Below, in pieces: positions 1 to 9,233 of a DNA stretch of 64,000 bases. The notes beneath the pieces are model-generated. The model was given only the letters and a program-made list of their open reading frames with translations. It did no database searches and was not told the origin of the DNA. The DNA lies in assembly GCF_003254155.1 (NCBI RefSeq), contig NZ_QKZI01000001.1:434001-498000 (forward strand). The letters are read 5' to 3'. The stretch is from Psychrobacillus insolitus (GTDB lineage Bacteria; Bacillota; Bacilli; Bacillales_A; Planococcaceae). Position 1 is the stretch's first letter. The number at the start of each line of letters is the position of its first letter. The translations under genes were made by a program, and so were the position numbers.

Positions 1-8
1 TACAAAAG

Positions 9-449
9 ATGTTTGATCATTTAAATTGGGCGAACCAACGAATACTTAAAACGTTGCAAAATATGGAGGATAGAAATAAAGAAATAGATCGTTTATTTTC
101 GCATATACTATTTGGAGAAAAAATTTGGATAACTAGATTACAGGGATTGGACAGTTCACAATTGCCGGTCTGGTTAGATGTTGATATGGATGACTGTGCA
201 GAACTTATAACGCAAAATGAAGGGAGTTTTACGGAGTATCTTACTCATTTATCAAATGATGATCTGGATAATTTAATAATCTACACAAATAGTAAAGGAA
301 CAGAGTTTAAGCATTCTGCACGCGATATTTTCACTCATGTAGCATTACATGGTCAGTATCATAGAGGTCAGATAAACTCACGAATTCGAGCAACTGGTTT
401 TGAACCAGTTAATATTGATTTTATTAAATTCTTAGATAGTGATCATTGA
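9..449 (+). CDS. DinB-like metal-dependent hydrolase/thiol transferase family protein (5' end possibly cut)
   Basis: The protein starts MFDHLNWANQRIL, typical of the first helix of DinB/YfiT-like four-helix-bundle proteins. A histidine in LFSHILFGEKIW (about residue 32) and the pair in HVALHGQYHRGQI (about residues 112-119) form the usual three-histidine metal site. Members are mostly uncharacterised; some are bacillithiol- or mycothiol-dependent transferases, so the exact reaction is unknown. The frame stays open upstream of this ATG to the window edge and DinB proteins usually carry a few more residues before FDYxxWAN, so the true start is probably outside the window. Confidence 0.8.
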   Translation: MFDHLNWANQRILKTLQNMEDRNKEIDRLFSHILFGEKIWITRLQGLDSSQLPVWLDVDMDDCAELITQNEGSFTEYLTHLSNDDLDNLIIYTNSKGTEFKHSARDIFTHVALHGQYHRGQINSRIRATGFEPVNIDFIKFLDSDH

Positions 450-627
450 CTATTGATCAGATTCGAATTCTAAAGTATTGGAAGATTGAATCTTTTATAC
501 AAAAAAATTCGTACGACTCCCGGAGAAAAGAAGATATTTTCAAGCTCACTTCAAAAAAACATGAAAATTTTCTGCGGGTTATGATATGGTAAACTATCTA
601 CAAATAAAATAATAGAAGGTGAACACA

Positions 628-1632
628 ATGCTAGAAGTTAGTGAAAGTAAATTAGCGCAGTATGTCATGCATTATGTGAGCGATGGGCTCGTGCTAGGAC
701 ATGAAGCATTCCCACAGCCAGAGGTTATGCTTGAAGCAGCCTTTACTCAACTTGCATTCCATAAACTCGACCTAGAGCAACAATACGAATTTTTTCATGA
801 GACGGATATTGGATTCAATGAAGTGTATACATACGTAAAGAGTATTTTTGATAATCATCCTAGTTTTCTAGAACAATCCAAAAATATAGCCCAGCATTTA
901 CATAGTGTATCGCAACATCCAAATATAAAAAGTGGTGAATTGTTCGTCGGCTTATTTGAAAATTGCGTATGGAATAATGAAGTCAAAACAGCGTTAGCCA
1001 TAGTGAAAATTGATGAAAAAGAAATGTTTTTAGATGTGAAAAATGAGCAAAACGAAATGATTGTGAACGGTATCGATGGCATTAATGTGAAGAAAATTAA
1101 TAATGTTGTCGTCATAGTCGATTTGGGTCAAGACGAAATGCCTGCAGTATTCTTGAAAACGAAAAAGAAAGAAGATGTCGTGTACTGGCAAGAGCGTTTT
1201 TTAAAACTCAAAGTGGCGGACGAAAGCTTCCATAAAACGAATTTAGCATTAACAGAATGTAAAAAATATATTTTAAAAGAAGATAGTTATACAAATACCG
1301 ATAAACTAGGTTTTTTAAACAAAACGCTCGAATACTTTAGAAACGAAGAACAGTTTCAAGTGGAAGACTATATTGAAACGGTATTTGAAGCTGCTGATGA
1401 GGTCCAAAAAGATATCTTGATCAATACGGTAAAGCCTTATGAAACGAAAATTTCAGAGAGTGGGATTGTGAAGGCAGAAAAAAGTTATAAGCGTAAAATT
1501 AAACTCGATGCCAATATTGAAATTCAAGTAAACGTAAGTGATATCACGCAAATAAATGAACTGATTGAAGTGGGCTATGACGAAGTGACGAATCGAAAGT
1601 TTTATAAAATTTATTTCGATGAAGAAACGTAA
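628..1632 (+). CDS. Nucleoid-associated protein (37-kDa NdpA/YejK-like family)
   Basis: A 334-residue soluble protein beginning MLEVSESKLAQYVMHYVSDG, resembling the Firmicutes branch of the 37-kDa nucleoid-associated protein family. The FVGLFENCVW...ALAIVKI segment and the LGFLNKTLEYFRNEEQFQ stretch are family-like. I chose ATG 628 over the upstream in-frame GTG 619 because the GAAGGTG ribosome site at 615-620 lies about 7 bases before 628 and overlaps 619. It is monocistronic, with 178 bases of upstream non-coding DNA. The function, probably nucleoid or DNA association, is inferred only from family. Confidence 0.75.
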   Translation: MLEVSESKLAQYVMHYVSDGLVLGHEAFPQPEVMLEAAFTQLAFHKLDLEQQYEFFHETDIGFNEVYTYVKSIFDNHPSFLEQSKNIAQHLHSVSQHPNIKSGELFVGLFENCVWNNEVKTALAIVKIDEKEMFLDVKNEQNEMIVNGIDGINVKKINNVVVIVDLGQDEMPAVFLKTKKKEDVVYWQERFLKLKVADESFHKTNLALTECKKYILKEDSYTNTDKLGFLNKTLEYFRNEEQFQVEDYIETVFEAADEVQKDILINTVKPYETKISESGIVKAEKSYKRKIKLDANIEIQVNVSDITQINELIEVGYDEVTNRKFYKIYFDEET

Positions 1633-1711
1633 ACATAATGACTTAATCCTTCAACTCGTAGAATTATTCTAATGGATGGAATAGGAAATGAAGTAAAGAA
1701 AGGAATCTAAT

Positions 1712-2629
1712 ATGACCTTACAACAATTAAAATATGTGATTGAAGTGGCAAGAAGTCGTTCGATTAGTAAAGCAGCTCAGAATTTGTTTATTAGTCAGCC
1801 AAGCCTATCCAACGCTCTAAAAGAAGTAGAGAAAGAAATGGGAATCACGATTTTTTCAAGAACTAATAAGGGAATTATGATTACTGTTGAAGGCTCGGAG
1901 TTTTTAGGTTATGCAAGGCAGGTTGTTGAACAAGCGGAGCTTCTTGAAAATCGCTATACCAATACACAACAAGCTCCTCAGCAACATTTTTCTGTATCAG
2001 CTCAGCACTATGCTTTTGCAGTGAGTGCCTTTGTACAACTATTAAAAGATTATGATCGGGAGGAATATGAGTTCACTTTACGAGAAACGAAGACATTTGA
2101 AATCATCGATGATGTGAAAAACTTACGAAGTGAAATTGGTATTTTATATGTAAATGAGTTCAACCATAAGGTGATTCATAAGTTTCTAAGAGAAGGGAAT
2201 TTAATATTTCATGAGCTGTTTGAAGCCAAACCACATGTTTTTATAAGTTCAAAAAACCCACTTGTGAAAAAAGATTATGTCACATTCTCTGATTTAATTC
2301 CTTACCCATACCTCTCTTTTGAACAAGGAGATTATAATTCCTTTTATTTTTCTGAGGAGATTTTGAGCACTCTTTCTAGACCAAAAAATATTCGGGTTAG
2401 TGACCGGGCTACTTTATTTAATTTACTTATTGGATTAAATGGCTACACAATTTCGACAGGAGTCATTAGTCATGAATTAAACCATGATATTATTGCTGTT
2501 CCTTTGAACGTGGATGAGCGGATTACCGTTGGATATATTACCCATAAAAATGTAACGAACAGTACATTGGCTAATATCTATATTCAGTATTTAAAAGAAT
2601 CGATCGCCGAAGAACAATCTCATCTATAG
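1712..2629 (+). CDS. LysR family transcriptional regulator
   Basis: The N-terminal 60 residues are a canonical LysR winged helix-turn-helix (ISKAAQNLFISQPSLSNALK, then the FSRTNKG wing), followed by a periplasmic-binding-protein-like effector domain; total 305 residues, normal for the family. An AAGGAATC ribosome site precedes ATG 1712. It lies directly upstream of, and in the same direction as, the MetE-like gene at 2953, so control of sulfur/methionine metabolism (as for CmbR/MetR-type regulators) is a reasonable inference but not shown by the sequence. Confidence 0.9.
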   Translation: MTLQQLKYVIEVARSRSISKAAQNLFISQPSLSNALKEVEKEMGITIFSRTNKGIMITVEGSEFLGYARQVVEQAELLENRYTNTQQAPQQHFSVSAQHYAFAVSAFVQLLKDYDREEYEFTLRETKTFEIIDDVKNLRSEIGILYVNEFNHKVIHKFLREGNLIFHELFEAKPHVFISSKNPLVKKDYVTFSDLIPYPYLSFEQGDYNSFYFSEEILSTLSRPKNIRVSDRATLFNLLIGLNGYTISTGVISHELNHDIIAVPLNVDERITVGYITHKNVTNSTLANIYIQYLKESIAEEQSHL

Positions 2630-2720
2630 TTTAAAACTATAGTGGAAGATAGATTTTAAGTGTTATGTTATATCTATTTTCCCATGCTATACTTCATTTA
2701 CAACCAATAAGAAAAGTGGA

Positions 2721-2820
2721 AGTGCCTATTACTGCCCCGACAGGCAAATGGGGAATCGCGAGGAGGCAGTTCCTCAGCCACCGCAGTGATTCCCCATTTG
2801 ACCCCGAGGGGCAAGGCACT
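2721..2820 (+). other. Long multi-stem palindromic element (possible structured RNA or repeat)
   Basis: One hundred bases fold into one extended hairpin: AGTGCC 2721-2726 with GGCACT 2815-2820; GCCCC 2734-2738 with GGGGC 2808-2812; a perfect 13-bp stem CAAATGGGGAATC 2745-2757 with GATTCCCCATTTG 2788-2800; then GCG/CGC and an apical GAGGA/TCCTC stem. It is much richer in GC than its surroundings. It sits between the LysR gene and the MetE-like gene. The paired blocks CCCGACAGGC and GACCCCGAGGGGC remind me of dispersed intergenic hairpins of Bacillales genomes, but I cannot name a family. It does not look like a SAM riboswitch. Confidence 0.7.
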
Positions 2821-2952
2821 GTAGCTAGACATATTATGCAGAAATTTTATATAATTTCTTACTTTTTAAGAAAAGCGCTAGTTGCAGTAATTACTCCTTT
2901 TCTCTTTATGAGAAGAAGGTTTTTAGATATTAAAGAAAGCAGGAGATCATAT

Positions 2953-4080
2953 ATGACAAAAACACTAAGTAAAGCTCCATTTAGAGCAGATCATGTCGGT
3001 AGTTTTCTAAGAACGGAACCGATTAAAGAAGCAAGAATTGCCTTTGCAAATGAGGAAATTAACAAGGATGCCTTAAAAGCTATAGAGGATATTGAAATTG
3101 AGAAACTTGTACAAAAGCAAATCAGTGTGGGGCTTAAGTCAATTACTGATGGTGAGTTTAGACGTTCTTGGTGGCACTTAGATTTCTTATCAGGTCTAAA
3201 AGGAGTAAAACTATTTGAAACGGAATATGTAAGTAACTTTAAAGGGGCTAAAACTAGAAATAATGCCATTAAAGTGGTAGATAAAGTAGACTTTGATAAT
3301 CATTATATGGTAGAACACTTTAAGTTCTTAAAAGAGGCAGTAGAAAAATATGGTGATGGAAGTCAAGTTGCTAAGTTCGCCATTCCAAGTCCCAATATGT
3401 TATTTACTAGAATTCAAGGTGATGAGTATTATAACGGAAACAAAGAGCAGCTCTATAATGATACCGTAACAGCGTATCAAAAAGCGATTCAAGCTTTCTA
3501 TGATGCAGGTTGTCGCTATTTACAATTAGATGATACTTCTTGGATTGATTTTGTTTCGGAAGAACGTATAAAAGCAGTTGTTGAAAGACAAAACATGGAG
3601 TTGCAGGATATTATTGATACTAGAGTAAGTTGTTTAAATGATGCTATTTCTAAGAAACCTGATGATATGGTCATCACGATGCATATTTGTCGTGGTAACT
3701 TTAGGTCTACCTATATTACAAGTGGTGGATATGACTCTATATCAGATGCAATATTTGCTAACCTAAATGTCGATGGACTCTTCCTAGAATATGATGATCA
3801 ACGTTCAGGCGATTTTGAACCATTAAAAAGTTTTAAACGTAATGACCAAACAGTCGTATTGGGATTGATCACATCTAAATTCCCAGAATTAGAAGATCAA
3901 GAAAGCATCAAAGATAGAATAAAGGAAGCAAGTCAATATATTCCTTTAGAAAATCTAGCATTAAGCCCTCAATGTGGATTCTCTAGCACAGAAGAAGGAA
4001 ACATACTAACAGAAGATGAACAATGGAATAAAATTAGTCACATGATTAAAATAGCTAATAGTGTTTGGGGAAATAACTAA
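2953..4080 (+). CDS. MetE-like 5-methyltetrahydropteroyltriglutamate-homocysteine methyltransferase family protein (YxjG/YxjH type)
   Basis: A 375-residue protein matching the short, C-terminal-domain-only cobalamin-independent methionine synthase family (B. subtilis YxjG/YxjH size). Visible family signatures are FRADHVGSFLRTEPIKEAR at the start, SITDGEFRRSWWHLDF, the YLQLDDTSW strand, HICRGNFRS (zinc-ligand-like His/Cys) and LSPQCGFSS near the end with the last zinc cysteine. ATG 2953 is preceded by AGGAGATC at 2941; the open frame extends upstream to 2665 through the hairpin element, which is not plausible coding. It probably methylates homocysteine or a related thiol. Likely controlled by the upstream LysR protein; no S-box is visible. 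Confidence 0.85.
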   Translation: MTKTLSKAPFRADHVGSFLRTEPIKEARIAFANEEINKDALKAIEDIEIEKLVQKQISVGLKSITDGEFRRSWWHLDFLSGLKGVKLFETEYVSNFKGAKTRNNAIKVVDKVDFDNHYMVEHFKFLKEAVEKYGDGSQVAKFAIPSPNMLFTRIQGDEYYNGNKEQLYNDTVTAYQKAIQAFYDAGCRYLQLDDTSWIDFVSEERIKAVVERQNMELQDIIDTRVSCLNDAISKKPDDMVITMHICRGNFRSTYITSGGYDSISDAIFANLNVDGLFLEYDDQRSGDFEPLKSFKRNDQTVVLGLITSKFPELEDQESIKDRIKEASQYIPLENLALSPQCGFSSTEEGNILTEDEQWNKISHMIKIANSVWGNN

Positions 4081-4111
4081 AAGTACTTTGAACTAAAAGA
4101 TAGATTTGTAG

Positions 4112-4150
4112 ACCCACTCTCCTCCTATAGTAGATAGGAAGAGAGTGGGT
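4112..4150 (+). terminator. Hairpin after the MetE-like gene
   Basis: A perfect 10-bp stem ACCCACTCTC/GAGAGTGGGT starts 32 bases after the stop. The 3' flank is TTAATTAAAA rather than a clean T run, so termination efficiency is uncertain. Confidence 0.55.
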
Positions 4151-4323
4151 TAATTAAAAAGAATATAATGTGGCACTATACTTACTTAGTTATAACTTTA
4201 AACTATGATAAAATACATATCTTGTGTCTTAAACTATATGTATTTCTCCGTTCTACGCTTATTAACACAAACAAATGATCATGCCGATGCATCATCATAT
4301 AGACATTTTATTGGAGGTATGTA

Positions 4324-5667
4324 ATGAATCCTATTTCTTTCTTTGAGCAAAGTAAATTAAAACCGTTCCACATTCTATTAATTTTTTGGTTATTTATCAT
4401 TATGATGTTTGAAGGATATGATGTCGTAATCTATGGTGCTACAATTCCCTTCTTAAAAGAATCTTGGGGGATTTCGAATATGGTAGCCGGTTCCATCGGT
4501 AGCTATACAACGATGGGCACAGCTGCTGGTGCGGTACTGTTCGGTCTATATTCAAATCATTTCGGTCGAAAGCGTATTATTATTTTTACGACAATGCTGT
4601 TTAGTATTTTTACAATGCTTTCAGGTTTTGCACCGAATGCAATCATCTTTACTATTTGTCGAGTAATTGCCGGCTTTGGCTTTGGAGGTGTTATGCCGAA
4701 TATCGCTTCGCTTATTTCTGAATATTCACCAATAAAATATCGTGCTGCTATTATTTCATTTATTTTTTGTGGATATTCGGTTGGAGCGATGGGTGCTTCC
4801 TTCATCGGTCAAGCATTACTGACTGACTTTGGATGGCAACCAGTTTACTGGATTGGCGCTATTCCTTTAATTTGTATTCCATTCATGTTGAAAGCAATTC
4901 CAGAATCACTCGACTATTTGCTTCATAACAAACAACATGACCGCATTGCGATGGTTGTCGATAAAATTCAACCGAGCGTTGCTGCAACACTTGATTTTAC
5001 TTATCAAAAGATCGCACAAGCACAAAAATCACCTATTAGTGCCCTTTTCAAAAAACAGTACGCCGTTTCAACGACTATGTTTTGGTTAGCTTGCTTCTGT
5101 ACATTCATGTTGATGTATTCGCTTAATACTTGGTTACCTACATTAATGCTGCAGGCAGGCTATAACTTATCTTCAAGCTTAATGTTTGTTGCTGTGTTAC
5201 AAATGGGTTCGATTGTTGGTACATTAATACTTGGTAATCTAATCCAAAGAATAGGGTTTAAAAATGTTTTAATTCCGCTTTATTTGGTTGGTGCAATTTG
5301 TTTAACACTAATTGGCTTTTCAACGAATCTATATTTAGCATACTTTTTAATTTTTCTCATAGGGGCTGCAACAGTTGGGCTGCAAAATATGTCCAATGCA
5401 TTCGTTGCTGCGTACTATCCTGTCGACATCCGTTCGGCAGCACTTGGAAGTACAATGGCCTTTGGTCGCATCGGCTCTATTTTGGCTCCGACTTATGTGG
5501 CGGTGTTATTAACAATGAACCTGCAGCCACAATTTAACTTTATCGCCATTGGAATTGCGGCAGTATTCGGTATGATCGCATTGTTCTTTGTTAATGACAA
5601 ACACGCCGATTATCAAACTACCCAGGAATCAGATATTAAAAACACCGAAACAGCTCAGTCATTATAA
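4324..5667 (+). CDS. MFS transporter, aromatic acid:H+ symporter (AAHS-like)
   Basis: A 447-residue, 12-segment membrane protein. The first helix carries MMFEGYDVVIYGATIPFL, close to the D-G/E-Y-D motif of aromatic-acid/H+ symporters (BenK, PcaK), and loop 2-3 has the MFS motif A GLYSNHFGRKR. ATG 4324 follows a GGAGGT site at 4315. Transport of a benzoate-like or other organic acid is inferred from family; no catabolic genes are adjacent, so the substrate is open. It is transcribed alone and ends in a strong terminator. Confidence 0.85.
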   Translation: MNPISFFEQSKLKPFHILLIFWLFIIMMFEGYDVVIYGATIPFLKESWGISNMVAGSIGSYTTMGTAAGAVLFGLYSNHFGRKRIIIFTTMLFSIFTMLSGFAPNAIIFTICRVIAGFGFGGVMPNIASLISEYSPIKYRAAIISFIFCGYSVGAMGASFIGQALLTDFGWQPVYWIGAIPLICIPFMLKAIPESLDYLLHNKQHDRIAMVVDKIQPSVAATLDFTYQKIAQAQKSPISALFKKQYAVSTTMFWLACFCTFMLMYSLNTWLPTLMLQAGYNLSSSLMFVAVLQMGSIVGTLILGNLIQRIGFKNVLIPLYLVGAICLTLIGFSTNLYLAYFLIFLIGAATVGLQNMSNAFVAAYYPVDIRSAALGSTMAFGRIGSILAPTYVAVLLTMNLQPQFNFIAIGIAAVFGMIALFFVNDKHADYQTTQESDIKNTETAQSL

Positions 5668-5692
5668 AGTGAAAGTAGATATAAAAACTAAT

Positions 5693-5745
5693 ATTAAAAA
5701 GAGAGTAGAGACTATGTTTTTCGTAGTCTCTACTCTCTTTTTAAT
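5693..5745 (+). terminator. Strong bidirectional-type terminator after the MFS gene
   Basis: A ~22-bp stem (ATTAAAAAGAGAGTAGAGAC paired with its complement ending at 5745) with a TGTTTTTCG loop and A/T runs on both sides. Confidence 0.9.
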
Positions 5746-5850
5746 ATGCCAGTTAGATTATGGGTATTAGAATCTTGATGAACCGCATATATATAGTTAG
5801 TCAACACGAGAAAAGTAGAAAGTACGGGTAAAAAAAGGGGATTAAAATAA

Positions 5851-8664
5851 TTGAGAAAGCAAAGAATGAAAGTGAAAAGACAGAATAAGAGGAAGAGAAA
5901 GGTTAATAAAATTGTTAAGGTGACCTCTTGGACAATCTTATCGCTTTTCCTCATAGGGTTGTTGGTACTTATTGGTTTGGTTTTCGGATATAAAGAGCAT
6001 GTGGCAGCCATATATGACGAAGCAAATAGAAAAGTAGAGGCGATCAATGAAGGTACATTTAAAAATAAGACGGAAACGATTATTCATGATGATCAAGGCA
6101 ATGTTATCAAAAAAGTAGCCGTGCATGATTACTTTTATATTGAAGATAAGGCCATTAAATCTGATATTAAAAATGCGGTCATTGCAATAGAAGATGAGCG
6201 ATTTATGGAGCATGAAGGATATGATTTAAGAGCAATTACAAGAGCTGGAGTGGAGTTAATCAAAAACAAAGGGGCTATTACCCAGGGCGGAAGCACAATT
6301 ACCCAACAATTAGTTAAAGTTCAGTTTTTAAGCTTGGATAAAATCTATACTAGAAAAATAGAAGAAGTGATTATAGCTGCTAAATTAGAAAAAAGGTATA
6401 CAAAAGTACAAATCTTGGAGTTTTATTTAAATAATATTAACTACGGTAATGGTGCATATGGGATTGAAACAGCATCTAAAACGTATTTCAATAAATCTTC
6501 TAAAGATTTAACTGTTTCTGAAGTAGCCTTTTTAACAGCAATTCCAAATAATCCATCGGTCTATAATCCAGTACGAAATAAGGATAATACACTGGAAAGA
6601 AGAGATTTAATCTTATTCAAAATGAATGATCTAGGGTACATTACAGATCGACAATATAAAGAAGCGATTGCACAAGAAATCGTTTTGAATATGCCAGAAA
6701 AGGAATATGAACCTGAAACCTATGAAGTTTCTTTTGCCCTCAGTAGTGCAACCAAAATCCTAATGGAGAATGAAGGATTTAAATTTAAGTATTCTTTCGA
6801 GGATAATGAGGAACGTTTAAGCTATTGGGATGAGTACAATGATTTGTTCCTGCAGTTGAACAAGAAAATTCGTATTGGTGGATATACGATTCATACAACC
6901 ATCGATATGGAAAAGCAAAAAATGCTACAAGAAAGCGTGAATCAACAACTAGCTGATTTCACTGAAAAAGATACTAAAACCGGCTTATATAAGTTGCAAT
7001 CAGCCTCGGTAACAATTGATAACCAAACAGGAGATGTTGTGGCAATTGTTGGTGGAAGAACACAAGAAGATATATCCAACACTTATAACCGAGCATTCTT
7101 ATCATTTCGTCAACCAGGTTCAATCATTAAACCTTTTGTAGCTTATACTCCAGCTTTTGAAAGAGGAATGTTAGCCACTTCTCAAATGACGGATAAATCG
7201 ATTAAAAATGGACCTGTAAATGCGTATCGTAGTTATCGTGGGTTAATGACGTTAAGAGAAGCGGTAGAAAGATCTACTAATACGATTCCATTCCAACTAG
7301 TAAGTAAATATGGACCTAAGGAAATGCTTTCTTATTTAGAGGACATGAAATTTACGAATATTGTTCCAGAAGACAATAGTGCTGTAATAGCTATTGGAGG
7401 ATTTACGTATGGAACCAGTACACTTGAAATGGCAAGTGCATACTCCACATTAGCGAATAACGGGGAATATGTACAGCCAACAGGTATTCAAAAAATTGTA
7501 GATGTAACCAATACGGTTTTATATGAGAATGAACATGAAAAGGAAAGAGTATATGATAGTGGTAGTGCCTATTTAATGACTGATGTATTAAAAGGGGTAT
7601 CTACAAAATCATATGGTACAGGTAAAGGGTATGGCCTCTCCGATATGACAGTAGCGGTTAAAACCGGTACGACAAATAATAACAAAGATATATGGATGGC
7701 TGGATATACACCATTTTATACAACGGTTGTGTGGGTAGGAGAAGACATTCCTAAATCCATGAGTAATACCAGAAAAGCAAAGGAAATTTGGAATGATTAT
7801 ATGGAGAAAATCCATAAAGGAATAAAAGATCAAGACTTTATCAAGCCAGATCGAATCTCTTATATGTATATAAATCCAAAAACAGGAGAAGTAGATAAAC
7901 ATGACAATCATGGCTGGTGGAAAAAAGAATTAGTGCCTGAAATCTATTTTGAATTACAGCAAAGTAAAAAAGCAGAAGCTAAACAAACGAAAGAAATTCC
8001 AAAAGCAGAAGTAAAAAAAGAAAAAGTGGAAGAACCTCGAGTGAAAGAGAAACGTAAAGAGTTGGAAAGCGATGGGGCAACAAAAGAAGAATCAAATTTA
8101 GAAAAAAATGCCTCAAGTGCGTTAGCAGATTTAGAAAGAGCGGTCATTAGAGAACAAAGTGATATCGCTTATGTGGAAAATCTGAAGGTAAAAGTAAAAG
8201 AAGCAATTGAAAATGTAAAACTTCCTACTGTTCGTGAGAATCTTTATACACGATACAATAAGCAAGTAAATCGGTTGAAAGCGGAACGAAATAAAATTGA
8301 AAATCCAATACCAGTGGAAGTGCCGAAGCCGGTAGAAGAAAAGGTAAAGGAAGTAAAACCTAAAGAAGTAAAACCAACTGAACCGGTGACAAAACCAATA
8401 ATTCCAGAAGAAGATATAGGAACAACCCAACCGGAACCAATTGAACCAGCTCCTAAACCAGAACCAAAACCAAAACCAGAACCAAAACCAGAACCAGAAC
8501 CAAAACCAAAACCAAAACCAGAACCAAAACCAGAACCAAAACCAGAACCAGAACCAAAACCAAAACCAGTGGAAGAAGTGAAACCAGAAGAACCACCTGC
8601 TGCCGGTGAAGGAGAAGAAGAGGGGCCGTCCGATAGTGATATAAATGACTTAGGAAATGAGTAG
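5851..8664 (+). CDS. Class A penicillin-binding protein (transglycosylase/transpeptidase)
   Basis: A 937-residue bifunctional cell-wall polymerase. After a Lys/Arg-rich cytoplasmic tail comes one membrane segment (about residues 28-52), then the glycosyltransferase domain with EDERFMEHEGYD (Glu114), QGGSTITQQLVK and RKIEEVIIAAKLEKRYTK, then the transpeptidase domain with SIIK (Ser424), STN (475-477) and KTGT (604-607). The C-terminal ~220 residues are charged, coiled-coil-like and end in a Pro-Lys-Glu repeat. The start is TTG 5851, with AAAGGGG at 5834-5840; ATG 5866 is an alternative without a good ribosome site. It polymerises and cross-links peptidoglycan outside the membrane. It is monocistronic, ending in a terminator. 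Confidence 0.95.
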   Translation: MRKQRMKVKRQNKRKRKVNKIVKVTSWTILSLFLIGLLVLIGLVFGYKEHVAAIYDEANRKVEAINEGTFKNKTETIIHDDQGNVIKKVAVHDYFYIEDKAIKSDIKNAVIAIEDERFMEHEGYDLRAITRAGVELIKNKGAITQGGSTITQQLVKVQFLSLDKIYTRKIEEVIIAAKLEKRYTKVQILEFYLNNINYGNGAYGIETASKTYFNKSSKDLTVSEVAFLTAIPNNPSVYNPVRNKDNTLERRDLILFKMNDLGYITDRQYKEAIAQEIVLNMPEKEYEPETYEVSFALSSATKILMENEGFKFKYSFEDNEERLSYWDEYNDLFLQLNKKIRIGGYTIHTTIDMEKQKMLQESVNQQLADFTEKDTKTGLYKLQSASVTIDNQTGDVVAIVGGRTQEDISNTYNRAFLSFRQPGSIIKPFVAYTPAFERGMLATSQMTDKSIKNGPVNAYRSYRGLMTLREAVERSTNTIPFQLVSKYGPKEMLSYLEDMKFTNIVPEDNSAVIAIGGFTYGTSTLEMASAYSTLANNGEYVQPTGIQKIVDVTNTVLYENEHEKERVYDSGSAYLMTDVLKGVSTKSYGTGKGYGLSDMTVAVKTGTTNNNKDIWMAGYTPFYTTVVWVGEDIPKSMSNTRKAKEIWNDYMEKIHKGIKDQDFIKPDRISYMYINPKTGEVDKHDNHGWWKKELVPEIYFELQQSKKAEAKQTKEIPKAEVKKEKVEEPRVKEKRKELESDGATKEESNLEKNASSALADLERAVIREQSDIAYVENLKVKVKEAIENVKLPTVRENLYTRYNKQVNRLKAERNKIENPIPVEVPKPVEEKVKEVKPKEVKPTEPVTKPIIPEEDIGTTQPEPIEPAPKPEPKPKPEPKPEPEPKPKPKPEPKPEPKPEPEPKPKPVEEVKPEEPPAAGEGEEEGPSDSDINDLGNE
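8455..8570 (+). repeat. In-gene hexanucleotide tandem repeat (PKPE tail of the penicillin-binding protein)
   Basis: About 19 units of CCAAAA/CCAGAA-type hexamers encode alternating Pro-Lys and Pro-Glu dipeptides. The pattern has higher-order repetition (EPKPKPEPKPEPEPKP-like blocks), pointing to expansion by slippage. It lies between the catalytic domains and an acidic C-terminus. Confidence 0.9.
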
Positions 8665-8671
8665 ATAAAAA

Positions 8672-8714
8672 CAGTAAAGGTCCCTTTGGAATAAAGGGAC
8701 CTTTACTATTTTTA
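8672..8714 (+). terminator. Terminator of the penicillin-binding protein gene
   Basis: A 15-bp perfect stem AGTAAAGGTCCCTTT/AAAGGGACCTTTACT followed by ATTTTTATA. Confidence 0.92.
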
Positions 8715-8825
8715 TATTGTCTTTAAATATAAAATTTATAATATTGACCTTTTACTAGTTAATTTCATAATTACTCATTTCAATAATAAAAGCGAAAATT
8801 CATCATTCATTCAAAACCCCGTAAA

Positions 8826-8990
8826 GCCTGGGCTGGGCTTAAATGATCTACTTATACATAATGATTTTGGTGTCGGTTAATAGGGCACGATAGGGTAAAA
8901 AAGAACATATTTTGTTAGATTCTGCGGTTTCCCAGGAAATATTTCGATTGCGAATTATTTCCTTATTACTTCATAAGCAATAAGAAAAGG
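8826..8990. repeat. Repeat R3, copy A
   Basis: About 165 bases that recur at 12970-13135 at roughly three-quarters identity. The identical core starts TGTTAGATTCTGCGG at 8914 and runs 34 bases. The 3' part forms a 12-bp hairpin GGAAATATTTCG...CGAATTATTTCC with a 4-base loop that differs between copies. No intact gene lies in this intergenic stretch. Confidence 0.75.
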
Positions 8991-9017
8991 AGAATTCAAT
9001 TAAAAATTACTGATGTA

Positions 9018-9159
9018 TTATCGATTCTGTTCTTTATTTTGTTGTGAATTTTTACGTTTAGGTTTATTTACATCTAGATCTTCTGCAAATTCTTCACGAG
9101 TGTTGTTTTTGGAATTAGGTTCTTTCTTCTTGAAATTTGGTTTATTTTCTTTTGCCATG
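9018..9159 (-). pseudogene. Frameshifted small basic protein, possibly SspO-like spore protein
   Basis: A perfect AGGAGGT ribosome site precedes an ATG at 9159 that opens MAKENKPNFKKKE and then stops at once (TAA at 9115-9117). Skipping one base near 9120 restores a 46-residue Lys/Asn-rich protein continuing PNSKNNTREEFAEDLDVNK and ending at TAA 9018-9020. The EEFAE stretch and basic composition resemble small acid-soluble spore proteins of the SspO type, but this is weak. Either a recent one-base insertion or a sequence error. Confidence 0.5.
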
Positions 9160-9233
9160 GTATCGTCACCTCCTAGAGTTTAATGTGCTCAGTATTGATG
9201 ATTTTATTCCAAGTAAAATGTATTGATTATTAA

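Noticed and set aside
2630-2952. SAM riboswitch upstream of the MetE-like gene
   Set aside because: The expected S-box blocks are absent; the structure there has a different layout.
2665-2952. N-terminal extension of the MetE-like protein
   Set aside because: The extension would translate the palindromic hairpin; a strong ribosome site stands before ATG 2953 and the family starts there.
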